64,000 bases of DNA from Sinorhizobium fredii NGR234. Its GTDB lineage: Bacteria > Pseudomonadota > Alphaproteobacteria > Rhizobiales > Rhizobiaceae. A program made the translations under genes and the position numbers. The number at the start of each line of letters is the position of its first letter. Position 1 is the stretch's first letter. The notes beneath the pieces were generated by a model. The model was not told the origin of the DNA and did no database searches. It worked only from the letters and a program-made list of their open reading frames with translations. The stretch covers positions 2,356,001-2,420,000 of the forward strand of contig NC_012586.1 in NCBI RefSeq assembly GCF_000018545.1, given 5' to 3'. Below, piece after piece: positions 56,607 to 64,000 of this stretch.

Positions 56607-57602
56607 ATGAGACATATTCTCGCATTTTCGGCGCTGGCTCTGGTGATGGGAGCAGCGTCCGCTGCAAAGGCGGAGTGCGGCACCGTCACGGTCGCGAACA
56701 TGAATTGGCAAAGCGGAGAATTGCTGGCGAACGTCGACAAGTTCGTGCTCGAGCATGGGTTTGGCTGCGACGTCGAATTCATACCCGGGGATACGGTGCC
56801 GACCATCACGTCGATGGTTGAGAAGGGCGAACCGGATATCGCCGGAGAGGCCTGGGTGGACCTCGTCCCGGAGATCGTAAAGCGCGGGACCGAGGAGGGT
56901 CGTATTGTACAGATCGGACAAGCTCTGTCCGATGGCGGGGAGCAGGGCTGGTACGTCCCGAAGTTCATCGTCGACGCTCACCCTGGAATCAAAACCGTCG
57001 ATGATGCCTTGGGCCATCCCGAGCTGTTTCCGGACCCGGAGGATGCGTCCAAGGGGGCGATATTCAACGGTCCGCAAGGCTCCGGCGGGTCGGTCGTCGG
57101 CGGCCAGCTGTTCAAGGCCTATGCCGGAACATCGAAGAACTTCAAATTGGTCGACCCGGGTACGCAAGCGGGCCTGGATGGAGCGTTGACGAAAGCCTAC
57201 GAGCGGAAGGAGGGATGGCTCGGTTACTACTGGTCGCCCACCGCCCTTTTGGGCAAATATCCGATGGTGCGGCTGGAAGCGGGAGTGCCGCATGATGCGA
57301 CCGAGTGGAAGCGTTGCAACACCAAGGCCGACTGTCCCGATCCCAGGAAGAATGAATGGCCGAAGGATCACGTCGCGACGCTGATTTCGAAGAAGCTCGC
57401 CACGGGCAACAATCCGGACGTGGTTGCCTATTTGAGCAAGCGGTCCTGGGACAACGAGACGGTGAATTCGGTCATGTCCTGGATGACGGAAACGCAAGCC
57501 GGCGGTGAGGACGGCGCGGTCCACTTCCTGAAGGAACACAAGGATCTTTGGACGACCTGGGTCCCGGAGGACGTCGCGGAAAAGATCCAGGCCGCACTCT
57601 GA
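56607..57602 (+). CDS. OpuAC/ProX-type betaine-binding periplasmic protein
   Basis: The 331-aa protein starts at ATG 56607 and has a signal peptide ending at AAKAECG. The substrate-binding OpuAC domain has many Trp and Tyr residues suited to cation-pi binding of a quaternary amine (VTVANMNWQSGELLANVDKF; IAGEAWVDLVPEIVKRG; EGWLGYYWSPTALLGKYPMV). There is no permease or ATPase gene beside it, so it must either share one encoded elsewhere or serve an incomplete transporter. Confidence 0.92.
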   Translation: MRHILAFSALALVMGAASAAKAECGTVTVANMNWQSGELLANVDKFVLEHGFGCDVEFIPGDTVPTITSMVEKGEPDIAGEAWVDLVPEIVKRGTEEGRIVQIGQALSDGGEQGWYVPKFIVDAHPGIKTVDDALGHPELFPDPEDASKGAIFNGPQGSGGSVVGGQLFKAYAGTSKNFKLVDPGTQAGLDGALTKAYERKEGWLGYYWSPTALLGKYPMVRLEAGVPHDATEWKRCNTKADCPDPRKNEWPKDHVATLISKKLATGNNPDVVAYLSKRSWDNETVNSVMSWMTETQAGGEDGAVHFLKEHKDLWTTWVPEDVAEKIQAAL

Positions 57603-57610
57603 CGTCGGTT

Positions 57611-57638
57611 GCGTGAGCCCGCGCTGGCGAGCTCACGC
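57611..57638 (+). promoter_or_regulatory. Intercistronic hairpin after the binding-protein gene
   Basis: Perfect 8-base arms GCGTGAGC (57611-57618) and GCTCACGC (57631-57638) lie between the binding-protein stop and the demethylase start. No T-run follows. Likely a message stabiliser or partial terminator. Confidence 0.5.
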
Positions 57639-57698
57639 AATTCGCTGTCGGCGGCCCGCGACGATCACCAACCCTTTGTCTGCGTTCAGGAATCGCGA

Positions 57699-59688
57699 AT
57701 GAGAACAGAATTCCCGAGGATCTTTTCGGAGATCAGCATCCGCCGCCATCGACTTCGCAACCGGGTCGTGTTCGGTGCACACACGGCAAACATGTCCGAC
57801 AACGGCATTCCCGGCGATCAGCACATCGCCTATTACGTGGAGCGTGCGCTTGGCGGAGCGGCCATGATCGTCGTCGAGCCCATGCCGGTTCACGCCGCCA
57901 CCGTCCTCACACGCGGCAATTTTCGCCACTCCGACGACACGGTGATCCCGGCCTTCAAGAAGCTGACGGACAGCGTCAAGCAGCACGGCGCGGTCGTCCT
58001 GCAGCAGCTCTACCACGTCGGCAGTCACGGCGACTCCGATCTCTCCTACCACCCGCATTGGTCGCCGTCCGGTGGGCCGAGCTACCATGACAGCGACGGC
58101 TCGCACACAATGACCGAGGCGGAGATCGAGGAGACAATTGCGCATTTCGTAGCGGCGGCGGTCCGCTGCCAGCAGGCCGGCTTCGACGGCGTGGAAGTCT
58201 GGGCCGCCTATGGAGGTCTGCTCGATCAGTTCTGGACGCCGTTCTACAACAAGCGCGACGACCAATGGGGCGGCCTGCTCATCAACCGCATCAGGCTGTC
58301 TCGCGAGATCCTGCGGCGCATAAGGGAAAGTTGCGGCCCGGACTTTATCGTCGGGCTGACCGTAAGCGACGAGCCGGGCTGTCCGACCGCCCTCACGCGA
58401 GATGAGATCGCCGAAATCATCGCGCTTCTCGACCAGGACCAGCTCATCGACTACGTGACCTGCGGCTCCGGCGGGTATTTCGACTATGGCAGCCTCATGC
58501 CGACGTTCCTCTATCCGGAGCGGCTTGGAGCAGACCTCTCGGCGCGCCTGAAAAAGGTCGTACGGCATGCCCTGGTGATTGCCGAAAGCCATATCCGTAC
58601 ACCCGAGAACGCAGAGATCACCCTTGGCGAGGGTGCGGCCGACCTGGTGTCGATCGTGCGGGGCCAGATTGCCGATCCGCACCTTGTCAACAAGGCGCGC
58701 AGCGGAGCTGCCGGAAGACATTCGTGGATGTCTGTCATGCAATCAGATGTGCTGGGGGCGCCGGTCGCGGGATTACTGGATCAGTTGTGTCGTCAATCCC
58801 TCCGTCGGCAGGGAAGCCGAGTGGGGCGGCGATCGCTTGCGCCCGGCCGAGCAGCCACGGCGCGTCCTGGTCGTCGGCGGCGGACCGGCCGGCATGGAAG
58901 CAGCCCGCGCCGCCGCGGAAAGAGGCCACAAGGTGGTCCTGGCGGAAGCCTCGGACCGTCTGGGCGGAGCATTTCGGCTCGCGGGCGAACAGCCGCGCCG
59001 CGCGCAAATCCTCGATCTCATTGAATGGTACGAAACGCAATTCCGCAAGCTTGGCGTGGAGGTGCGGCTGAACTCCTACATGGAAGGCGCGGACGTCGCT
59101 TCGATCGGCGCCGATGCCATTATTCTCGCCACCGGATCGATACCGGGCGAGACGGGATTTCAGAAAGCCCTGCCGGATAAGCCCGCCCTTCCGGGAATCG
59201 AAAACGGCAACGTGTTTTCTGCCGAAAGCGTGATGGCGCGCCAAGCCAGAGTGGGCAGCCGGGTCGTCGTGCTCGACGAGACGGGCGGATGGAAGGGATG
59301 CGGAACCGCCTGGAAACTGGCCGAGCAAGGCCACAACGTCTGGCTTGTCACCCCGGACGCGCTGGTCGGGAAGGAGCTTCAGCGGACCTCGGCGGATGCT
59401 CCCTTGCGGCGAACGCTGAAGAGGCTCGGTGTTGGTTTCCACACCGAGACCAGCATTGCAAGCTGGCAAGGAAATTCGGCCGTTCTGATCTCCCATTTGA
59501 CCGGCGCCACGGAAACCCTCGAGGCCGACAGCCTGGTCACGGCTACGACCAACTCGGCGTTCAACTGGCTCGCCCTGGAGCTCGCGGAGATGGGCATCGC
59601 ATTCGTCGAAATCGGCGACGGCGTAGCGCCCAGACAGGCCCCCTATGCCTTCTACGAGGGTCGCAAGGCCGGCATGAGCGTGAACTGA
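57699..59688 (+). CDS. DgcA/StcD-like methylamine demethylase, apparent frameshift
   Basis: Two frames together encode one protein of about 662 aa. The N-terminal old-yellow-enzyme barrel (MRTEFPRIFSEISIRRHRLR to PHLVNKARSG) is in the frame of ATG 57699. The 4Fe-4S motif CLSCNQMC and the FAD/NAD domain (PRRVLVVGGGPAGMEAARAA) are in the next frame. The switch is near 58710, where one extra base separates SGA from PEDIRG. The family includes dimethylglycine demethylase DgcA and N-methylproline demethylase StcD, which act just after the Rieske demethylase. It is either inactivated or a sequencing slip. Confidence 0.82.
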
Positions 59689-59707
59689 CCCCACCAGGAC
59701 ATAGGCG

Positions 59708-59725
59708 GCCCCGCTTTCGCGGGGC
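59708..59725. terminator. Hairpin between convergent demethylase and mttB genes
   Basis: GCCCCGC (59708-59714) and GCGGGGC (59719-59725) with a TTTC loop lie in the 91 bases between the two convergent stops. There is no T-run, but position and stability suit a bidirectional terminator. Confidence 0.55.
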
Positions 59726-59779
59726 TGCCTTGGCCGACAGCGTAACGCTCAAGACTACCACGCTTGCGGCGTCGGCCCA

Positions 59780-61324
59780 TCAGTACCAGGCGTCGGGCAT
59801 GCTGTTCTTGCGCCTCTCGACATAGTCTCGCAGCGCCTCGTCGATCGCCTCGTCGAGCGGCGGCGCTTCGTATTCGGCAAGCGTTTTCTTCCAATGCCGG
59901 TTGGCGCGCAGCGCCATGTCGGTTTCGCCCTGCTCGACCCATTTCTCGAAGGGCTCGTTGTCCGAAAGCGCGCTGTCCCAGAAGGCGGTCTGGTAGTTGC
60001 GCATCGTATGGTCGCAGCCAAGGAAATGATGGCCTGGCCCGACCTCCAGGAAGGCGTCCATGGCGAGCGAATTGTCGTCGACGACGACGCCGGCGAGATA
60101 GGCGTGCAGCGCCCCGCAGAAATCGGTATCCATGACGAATTTCTCGTAGGACATGGCGAGCAGCCCGTCGACGAAGCCGGCCGAATGCAGGATGAAATTG
60201 GCGCCGCAATGCACCGCCGACAGCATCGACATGGCGCCTTCCTGCATGGCCTGCGCGTCCGGCTTCTTCGAGTTGGAGAAGTTGCCGGCGCAGCGCAGCG
60301 GCAGGCCCAGCCGGCGCGCCAGCTGGCCGACGACCATGCTGCCGATCGCCGGCTCCGGCGTGCCGAAGGTCGGCGAGCCGGAGCGAAGCGACATGGACGA
60401 CAGGAAATTGCCGAAGATCACCGGCGCGCCCTTGCGCTCGAGTTGCGTCAGCGCGCAGCCGGCAAGCGTCTCGGCATAGGACTGGGCGATGGCGCCGGCA
60501 TTGGTGACCGGACCCATCGCGCCGCCGAGGATGAAAGGCACGATGACGGCGGCCTGGTTGGCGCGGGCATAGGCGCGCAGCGACTTCGTCATCGTTCCGT
60601 CCCAGACGAGTGGCGAGTTGACGTTGACGTTGCCGAGGATGACGCAATTGCCGTCGACGAAATCGGCGCCGAAGAGGATCCGCGCCATCTCGATGGAATC
60701 CTCGGCACGCTCCTCGGCGGTGATCGAGCCCATGAAGGCGCGGTCGGAATATTTGATGTGGCTGTAGACCATGTCGAGATGGCGCTTGTTGACCGGCACG
60801 TCGACCGGTTCGCAGATCGTCCCGCCGGAATGATGCAGCCAGGGGCTCGACTGGGCGAGCTTGATCAGGTTGCGGAAATCCTCGATCGTGCCGTAGCGCC
60901 TGCCCTTGTCGATATCGGTGACGAAGGGCGAGCCGTAGGCCGGCGAGAAGACGACGTTGCGGCCGCCGATTTCGACGCTGCGGGCGGGATTACGGGCGTG
61001 CTGGGTGAATTGCGACGGTGCCGAGCCGACGATCTCCTTCAGCATTCCGGGCTCGAAAGTGACGCGCAGCCCGTCGAGCTTCGCACCGGCGCGCCGCCAG
61101 TGGTCGAGCACCGCCGGATCGTCGCGAAACTCGATGCCGACCTCGGCGAGAATGCGATCGGCGGTTTTCTCGATCCGCTGCAGGCTCTCCTCGCCGAGGA
61201 TATCGTAGGTCGGGATATTGCGGACAATGTAGGGAACGCCAACGGGGCCGCCGGCCTCCCGTCGCTGCGCTCTCGCGCCCCGCGTCCGTCTCGGCGTCTC
61301 GCCGGCTGCTGCTGTCACTTCCAT
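59780..61324 (-). CDS. MttB-family trimethylamine/betaine methyltransferase
   Basis: The 514-aa protein has GGGAGG before its ATG. It is a member of the MttB superfamily (PSQFTQHARNPARSVEIGGR; GSPTFGTPEPAIGSMVVGQL; GPGHHFLGCDHTMRNYQTAF). No in-frame amber codon is present, so it is the non-pyrrolysine type, whose known members demethylate glycine betaine, proline betaine or carnitine onto a corrinoid protein. No corrinoid partner gene lies in the window. Its own regulator (LysR) is divergent. Confidence 0.9.
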   Translation of the reverse strand: MEVTAAAGETPRRTRGARAQRREAGGPVGVPYIVRNIPTYDILGEESLQRIEKTADRILAEVGIEFRDDPAVLDHWRRAGAKLDGLRVTFEPGMLKEIVGSAPSQFTQHARNPARSVEIGGRNVVFSPAYGSPFVTDIDKGRRYGTIEDFRNLIKLAQSSPWLHHSGGTICEPVDVPVNKRHLDMVYSHIKYSDRAFMGSITAEERAEDSIEMARILFGADFVDGNCVILGNVNVNSPLVWDGTMTKSLRAYARANQAAVIVPFILGGAMGPVTNAGAIAQSYAETLAGCALTQLERKGAPVIFGNFLSSMSLRSGSPTFGTPEPAIGSMVVGQLARRLGLPLRCAGNFSNSKKPDAQAMQEGAMSMLSAVHCGANFILHSAGFVDGLLAMSYEKFVMDTDFCGALHAYLAGVVVDDNSLAMDAFLEVGPGHHFLGCDHTMRNYQTAFWDSALSDNEPFEKWVEQGETDMALRANRHWKKTLAEYEAPPLDEAIDEALRDYVERRKNSMPDAWY

Positions 61325-61401
61325 TACCGACCTCCCATCATGTAGAGTGATGGTATTGACGAGAGAGCCCTTTGTAACTCAGGAAAAAATCGACACATGA
61401 T

Positions 61402-61416
61402 ATAAGGCCGACTTAT
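61402..61416. promoter_or_regulatory. LysR-type T-N11-A palindrome at the regulator start
   Basis: ATAAG-N5-CTTAT (61402-61416) is a perfect inverted repeat of the LysR class, within the 90-base gap between mttB and the divergent lysR gene and touching the lysR ATG at 61415. It is a candidate site for control of mttB and autoregulation. Confidence 0.55.
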
Positions 61417-62350
61417 GGAAAATCTGCGCCGCCTGCTTCCCTCGGCCGCGAGCCTCGTTGTTTTCGAGGCGGCCGGTCGTCACCAGAATTTCACCCGCGC
61501 CGCCAGCGAACTGGGCATGACGCAGGCCGCGGTGTCCTACGCCATCCGTGGACTGGAGGACCAGCTCGGCGTACCCCTCTTCCACCGCGTCCACCGGGCG
61601 GTCGAACTGACGGAAGCCGGAGAGAGGTTCCATGCGGATGTCTCCGTCGGGCTCGCCCGCATCCGGAAATCGGCCGAAGAGATTCGTGCCAAGGGCCGCG
61701 AGACGAACGTCACGCTGGCCGCCTCGACGGCCTTTGCGTCGATGTGGATGCTGCCGCGGCTCAACCAGTTGCGCGAAGACCTGCCGGAAATCGACCTCAG
61801 GATCCAGACCAGCGTCCGCGACCTCGATCTCGACGAGGAACCGATCCCGCTCGGCGTTCGCGGCGGCGACCCCAGCCACTGGCCGCGCTACCACGCGGCG
61901 CTGCTCGCCGACGAGGTGGTCAATGCCGTGGCGACGCCCGCCTATATCGAGGCGCACGGGCTGCCGAGGAGCCCGGCGGACCTGCTCAAGCACAATCTCA
62001 TCCATCTGGAGGAACCGGTCCGGCGCGCCTGCGACTGGGCGGAATGGTTCGCAAGCGCGGGTCTTTCCTCGCCGGCGCAGGGCAAGCGGCTGGCGATCAA
62101 CGACTACATCCTGGTCATCCAGGCGGTGCTGGCCGGTGAGGGAATTGCGCTTGGCTGGGAGCACCTGATCGCCAGGCAAGTCCAATCCGGCGCGCTGGTG
62201 CCGGTCGGCGGACATGTGCTGAGGACCGGCCAGGCCTTCTATGTGGTCTGGCCGCGGTCGCGCGAGCTCAACGCACAAGCGCGGCGCATACGCGATTGGC
62301 TGATCGATGAGGGGCTTCGAGACCGTTCGGCGGCCAGCAACCAGTGCTAG
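61415..62350 (+). CDS. LysR family regulator, GcvA-like, divergent from mttB
   Basis: The 311-aa regulator has the winged helix TRAASELGMTQAAVSYAIRG and a GcvA-type effector domain (EEPIPLGVRGGDPSHWPRYH). It most likely controls the mttB gene across the shared promoter. It is the second GcvA-like LysR in the betaine region; the two differ enough in sequence to have different targets. Confidence 0.93.
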   Translation: MENLRRLLPSAASLVVFEAAGRHQNFTRAASELGMTQAAVSYAIRGLEDQLGVPLFHRVHRAVELTEAGERFHADVSVGLARIRKSAEEIRAKGRETNVTLAASTAFASMWMLPRLNQLREDLPEIDLRIQTSVRDLDLDEEPIPLGVRGGDPSHWPRYHAALLADEVVNAVATPAYIEAHGLPRSPADLLKHNLIHLEEPVRRACDWAEWFASAGLSSPAQGKRLAINDYILVIQAVLAGEGIALGWEHLIARQVQSGALVPVGGHVLRTGQAFYVVWPRSRELNAQARRIRDWLIDEGLRDRSAASNQC

Positions 62351-62475
62351 GTCGCCACGTCATGGCATGCCGCCTTTAGCCACCTTCTGTGAGGTTCGCG
62401 GCTAGAGTATATGACGAAAGTCAACTTACGCTCGTGCAATCAACTACGGCGTGCCAGCCCATCCGAGGGTGCGAA

Positions 62476-63477
62476 TTGAACAAGCCGAACTATCGGGACA
62501 TCGCCCGCCTTGCCGGAGTGGGAACAGCAACGGTCGAGCGGGTCCTGAACGGCCGCGGGGGCGTCCGCCCCGAACTGGTCGAGAAGGTCATAGTCGCTGC
62601 GCGTACCCTGGAATATCCAAGAAAGCTTCCCGAAACCCATCGCGGCCTGCTGCGGATCGAGGTGCTGATGGTGCGTCCGGAGACGACCTTCTACCGGCGC
62701 CTTTCGCATGCCTTTCAGAGGATCGCGGCCACTCTCGACCCCTTGGTCGTCGTGCACCGCAGCTTCACCGAAGAGATGAATCCGGAAGAGATCGCCCGGC
62801 GCATACTGTCCTCCGACGTCCCCCGTGCCGGCCTTATCCTTGCCGTGCCCAGCCATCCGGTGATCAGCGCCGCGGTGGAAAAGGTCAACGCGCAGGGACT
62901 ACCGGTAGTCCACGTCGTGACCCGCGCTTCCGACCGCGCCGGAGAATTCATCGGCATCGACAATTTTGCCGCCGGCCGGACCGCGGCGCTGTTCATTAGC
63001 CGCATGGCGCGCCGGACCGGGCCGGTCGTTGCGATCTGCCATCCCGTCTATCAGGTGCATCGCGATCGCATCCGCGGCTTTTCCGACTACTTTCGTGAGC
63101 ATCCCGGCCCCTCCAGCTTCGAATGGCTGGGATTCGGTGGCGATGAGGAGCGCTCGACCACGGATCGGTTGTGGTCGGCGCTAGAGCTCTATCCCGATCT
63201 TGCCGGTCTCTACAACGCCGGAGGCGCGAATTCCGCCCTGATCGAAGCGCTGCGCCGGCATCCGCGTGGCCGCGATGTCTTCTTTGTCGGCCACGAACTG
63301 ACCGAGTATACCCGCGCCGCCCTCAGGGACGGCATCATGGATGTGGTGTTGGATCAGGCGCCGGAAGCACAGGCCCGGCGTTCCCTCGACCTGATCCTGC
63401 GGCGTATCGGCTTGACCGATATCGAGCCGGACCGGGCCCCCATTCACTTCATCACCATCACCAAGGAAGGCCTTTGA
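62476..63477 (+). CDS. LacI family transcriptional regulator
   Basis: The 333-aa regulator most likely starts at TTG 62476, which has GAGGG just upstream and places the helix-turn-helix (YRDIARLAGVGTATVERVLN) at the N terminus as usual. The longer frame to 62389 lacks a ribosome site. The sensor domain resembles sugar-binding proteins (VHVVTRASDRAGEFIGIDNF). Its target is unclear. An inverted repeat TTGATCT-AATC-AGATCAA (63474-63491) overlaps its stop codon. Confidence 0.9.
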   Translation: MNKPNYRDIARLAGVGTATVERVLNGRGGVRPELVEKVIVAARTLEYPRKLPETHRGLLRIEVLMVRPETTFYRRLSHAFQRIAATLDPLVVVHRSFTEEMNPEEIARRILSSDVPRAGLILAVPSHPVISAAVEKVNAQGLPVVHVVTRASDRAGEFIGIDNFAAGRTAALFISRMARRTGPVVAICHPVYQVHRDRIRGFSDYFREHPGPSSFEWLGFGGDEERSTTDRLWSALELYPDLAGLYNAGGANSALIEALRRHPRGRDVFFVGHELTEYTRAALRDGIMDVVLDQAPEAQARRSLDLILRRIGLTDIEPDRAPIHFITITKEGL

Positions 63478-63652
63478 TCTAATCAGATCAAGCAAGGCTT
63501 CGGCGTTCCGGGCGCTCCCTGATAGTTTCGCGGTCAGGGAGGAGAGCCGGCGCGTCGCGAGGACCACACCGGACCAAGCGCCTCAGGCGCTCTCCTTCAC
63601 CAGAGATATGTGTGCGGGCGCGACGGCTGCCGATCCGCCCGAGGAGAGCGCA

Positions 63653-64000
63653 ATGGACGACCTGAAGTATGGAACGCGCAACAAGCGCGGCGACTGGGCA
63701 CCGAGCGAGCCCGTTCAATACGCACCCCTGTTCCTGTTTCCGACGCGGATAGTGGCGATCCTGAAGTGGCTGCCCGATTATTTCTTTCCCTGGAACACGA
63801 TTTTCGCCGCCTCGGCGGTCGCCTATTGGGCGTGGGTCATTCCGCCGATCGAGACGATGCAGGCCCTCGGCATCGGCTGGATCGCCTGGCTCTACGCGGT
63901 GAATGCGATCTCGGTGTTGTTCTTCTACGGCGCGTTCGAGCTTCATCTCTATGTCCTGAAGCGCCAGGAAAACCGCTTCAAGTACAACGGGAAGTTCCCG
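63653..64000 (+). CDS. Sterol desaturase/fatty acid hydroxylase family protein (5' part)
   Basis: The gene begins at ATG 63653 with GAGGAG eight bases upstream and runs off the end of the window (116 codons seen). The visible part has a hydrophilic start (KYGTRNKRGDWAPSEPVQYA) and membrane helices (FFPWNTIFAASAVAYWAWVI; WLYAVNAISVLFFYGAFELH). This N-terminal layout matches the sterol desaturase family; the catalytic histidine clusters would lie beyond the window. The 175 bases before it hold no other gene. Confidence 0.75.
   Translation, partial: MDDLKYGTRNKRGDWAPSEPVQYAPLFLFPTRIVAILKWLPDYFFPWNTIFAASAVAYWAWVIPPIETMQALGIGWIAWLYAVNAISVLFFYGAFELHLYVLKRQENRFKYNGKFP

Noticed and set aside
59780..61324. 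Possible pyrrolysine (in-frame amber) in the mttB-like gene
   Set aside because: The frame is open over its whole length without an internal TAG, so it is the non-pyrrolysine type.
63488..63946. 152-aa minus-strand frame at the window end
   Set aside because: It is antisense to the sterol desaturase-family gene, which has a good ribosome site and membrane helices.

Overview
The window reads as part of a secondary replicon (chromid or megaplasmid) of an alphaproteobacterial rhizobium, most likely Sinorhizobium/Ensifer. Three things point there: high-GC coding sequence with tightly overlapping operons, a rhizobial-type type III secretion system (T3SS), and complete thu (trehalose) and ehu/eut (ectoine) loci in the order described for Sinorhizobium. 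This is inference from gene content; no marker gene for taxonomy is present.

Layout. 0.1-8.7 kb: a T3SS export operon (rhcC1, a 62-aa protein, nolB, rhcJ, nolU, nolV, rhcN, a SctO stalk protein, rhcQ, rhcR, rhcS, rhcT), with a divergent small pilin-like gene in front. rhcU, rhcV and the secretin ring gene rhcC2 are not in the window. 8.8-18.1 kb: three unassigned genes for large or repetitive proteins (1039 aa with LysM, 1196 aa with an EF-hand-like loop, 241 aa with a short C-terminal repeat), interrupted by an asparagine permease gene (ansP). They are the best candidates for secreted or translocator proteins of this T3SS. 18.6-20.7 kb: a DUF2000 gene, a remnant of a LysE-like exporter, an AraC regulator and an SPW-repeat membrane protein. 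20.7-28.4 kb: thuEFGKAB with the divergent LacI regulator thuR. 28.4-34.6 kb: unlinked metabolic genes (flavoprotein, MFS efflux, dodecin, peptidase T, hydroxypyruvate isomerase-like, DUF2277, a small membrane protein). About 34.95-35.04 kb: three consecutive hairpins ending in a U-tract, a candidate small RNA.

35.1-50.5 kb: ectoine uptake and catabolism. ehuABCD imports ectoine. eutABCDE opens the ring and deacetylates the product. enuR and asnC encode the regulators. ssd and atf, followed by an extra medium-chain dehydrogenase, would convert diaminobutyrate onward. 50.5-63.5 kb: a methylated-betaine region with a Rieske demethylase and its reductase, a DddP-like M24 protein, a GlxA-type AraC regulator, an OpuAC-type binding protein, a DgcA/StcD-like demethylase, an MttB-family methyltransferase, two LysR regulators and one LacI regulator. 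63.65 kb to the end: a truncated sterol desaturase-family gene.

The thu, ehu/eut and betaine blocks together make a 40-kb stretch mostly devoted to using compatible solutes and plant or host osmolytes as nutrients. Two betaine genes, the Rieske oxygenase and the DgcA/StcD-like demethylase, each carry an apparent single-base frameshift. I saw no tRNA or rRNA gene, CRISPR array, insertion sequence or prophage.
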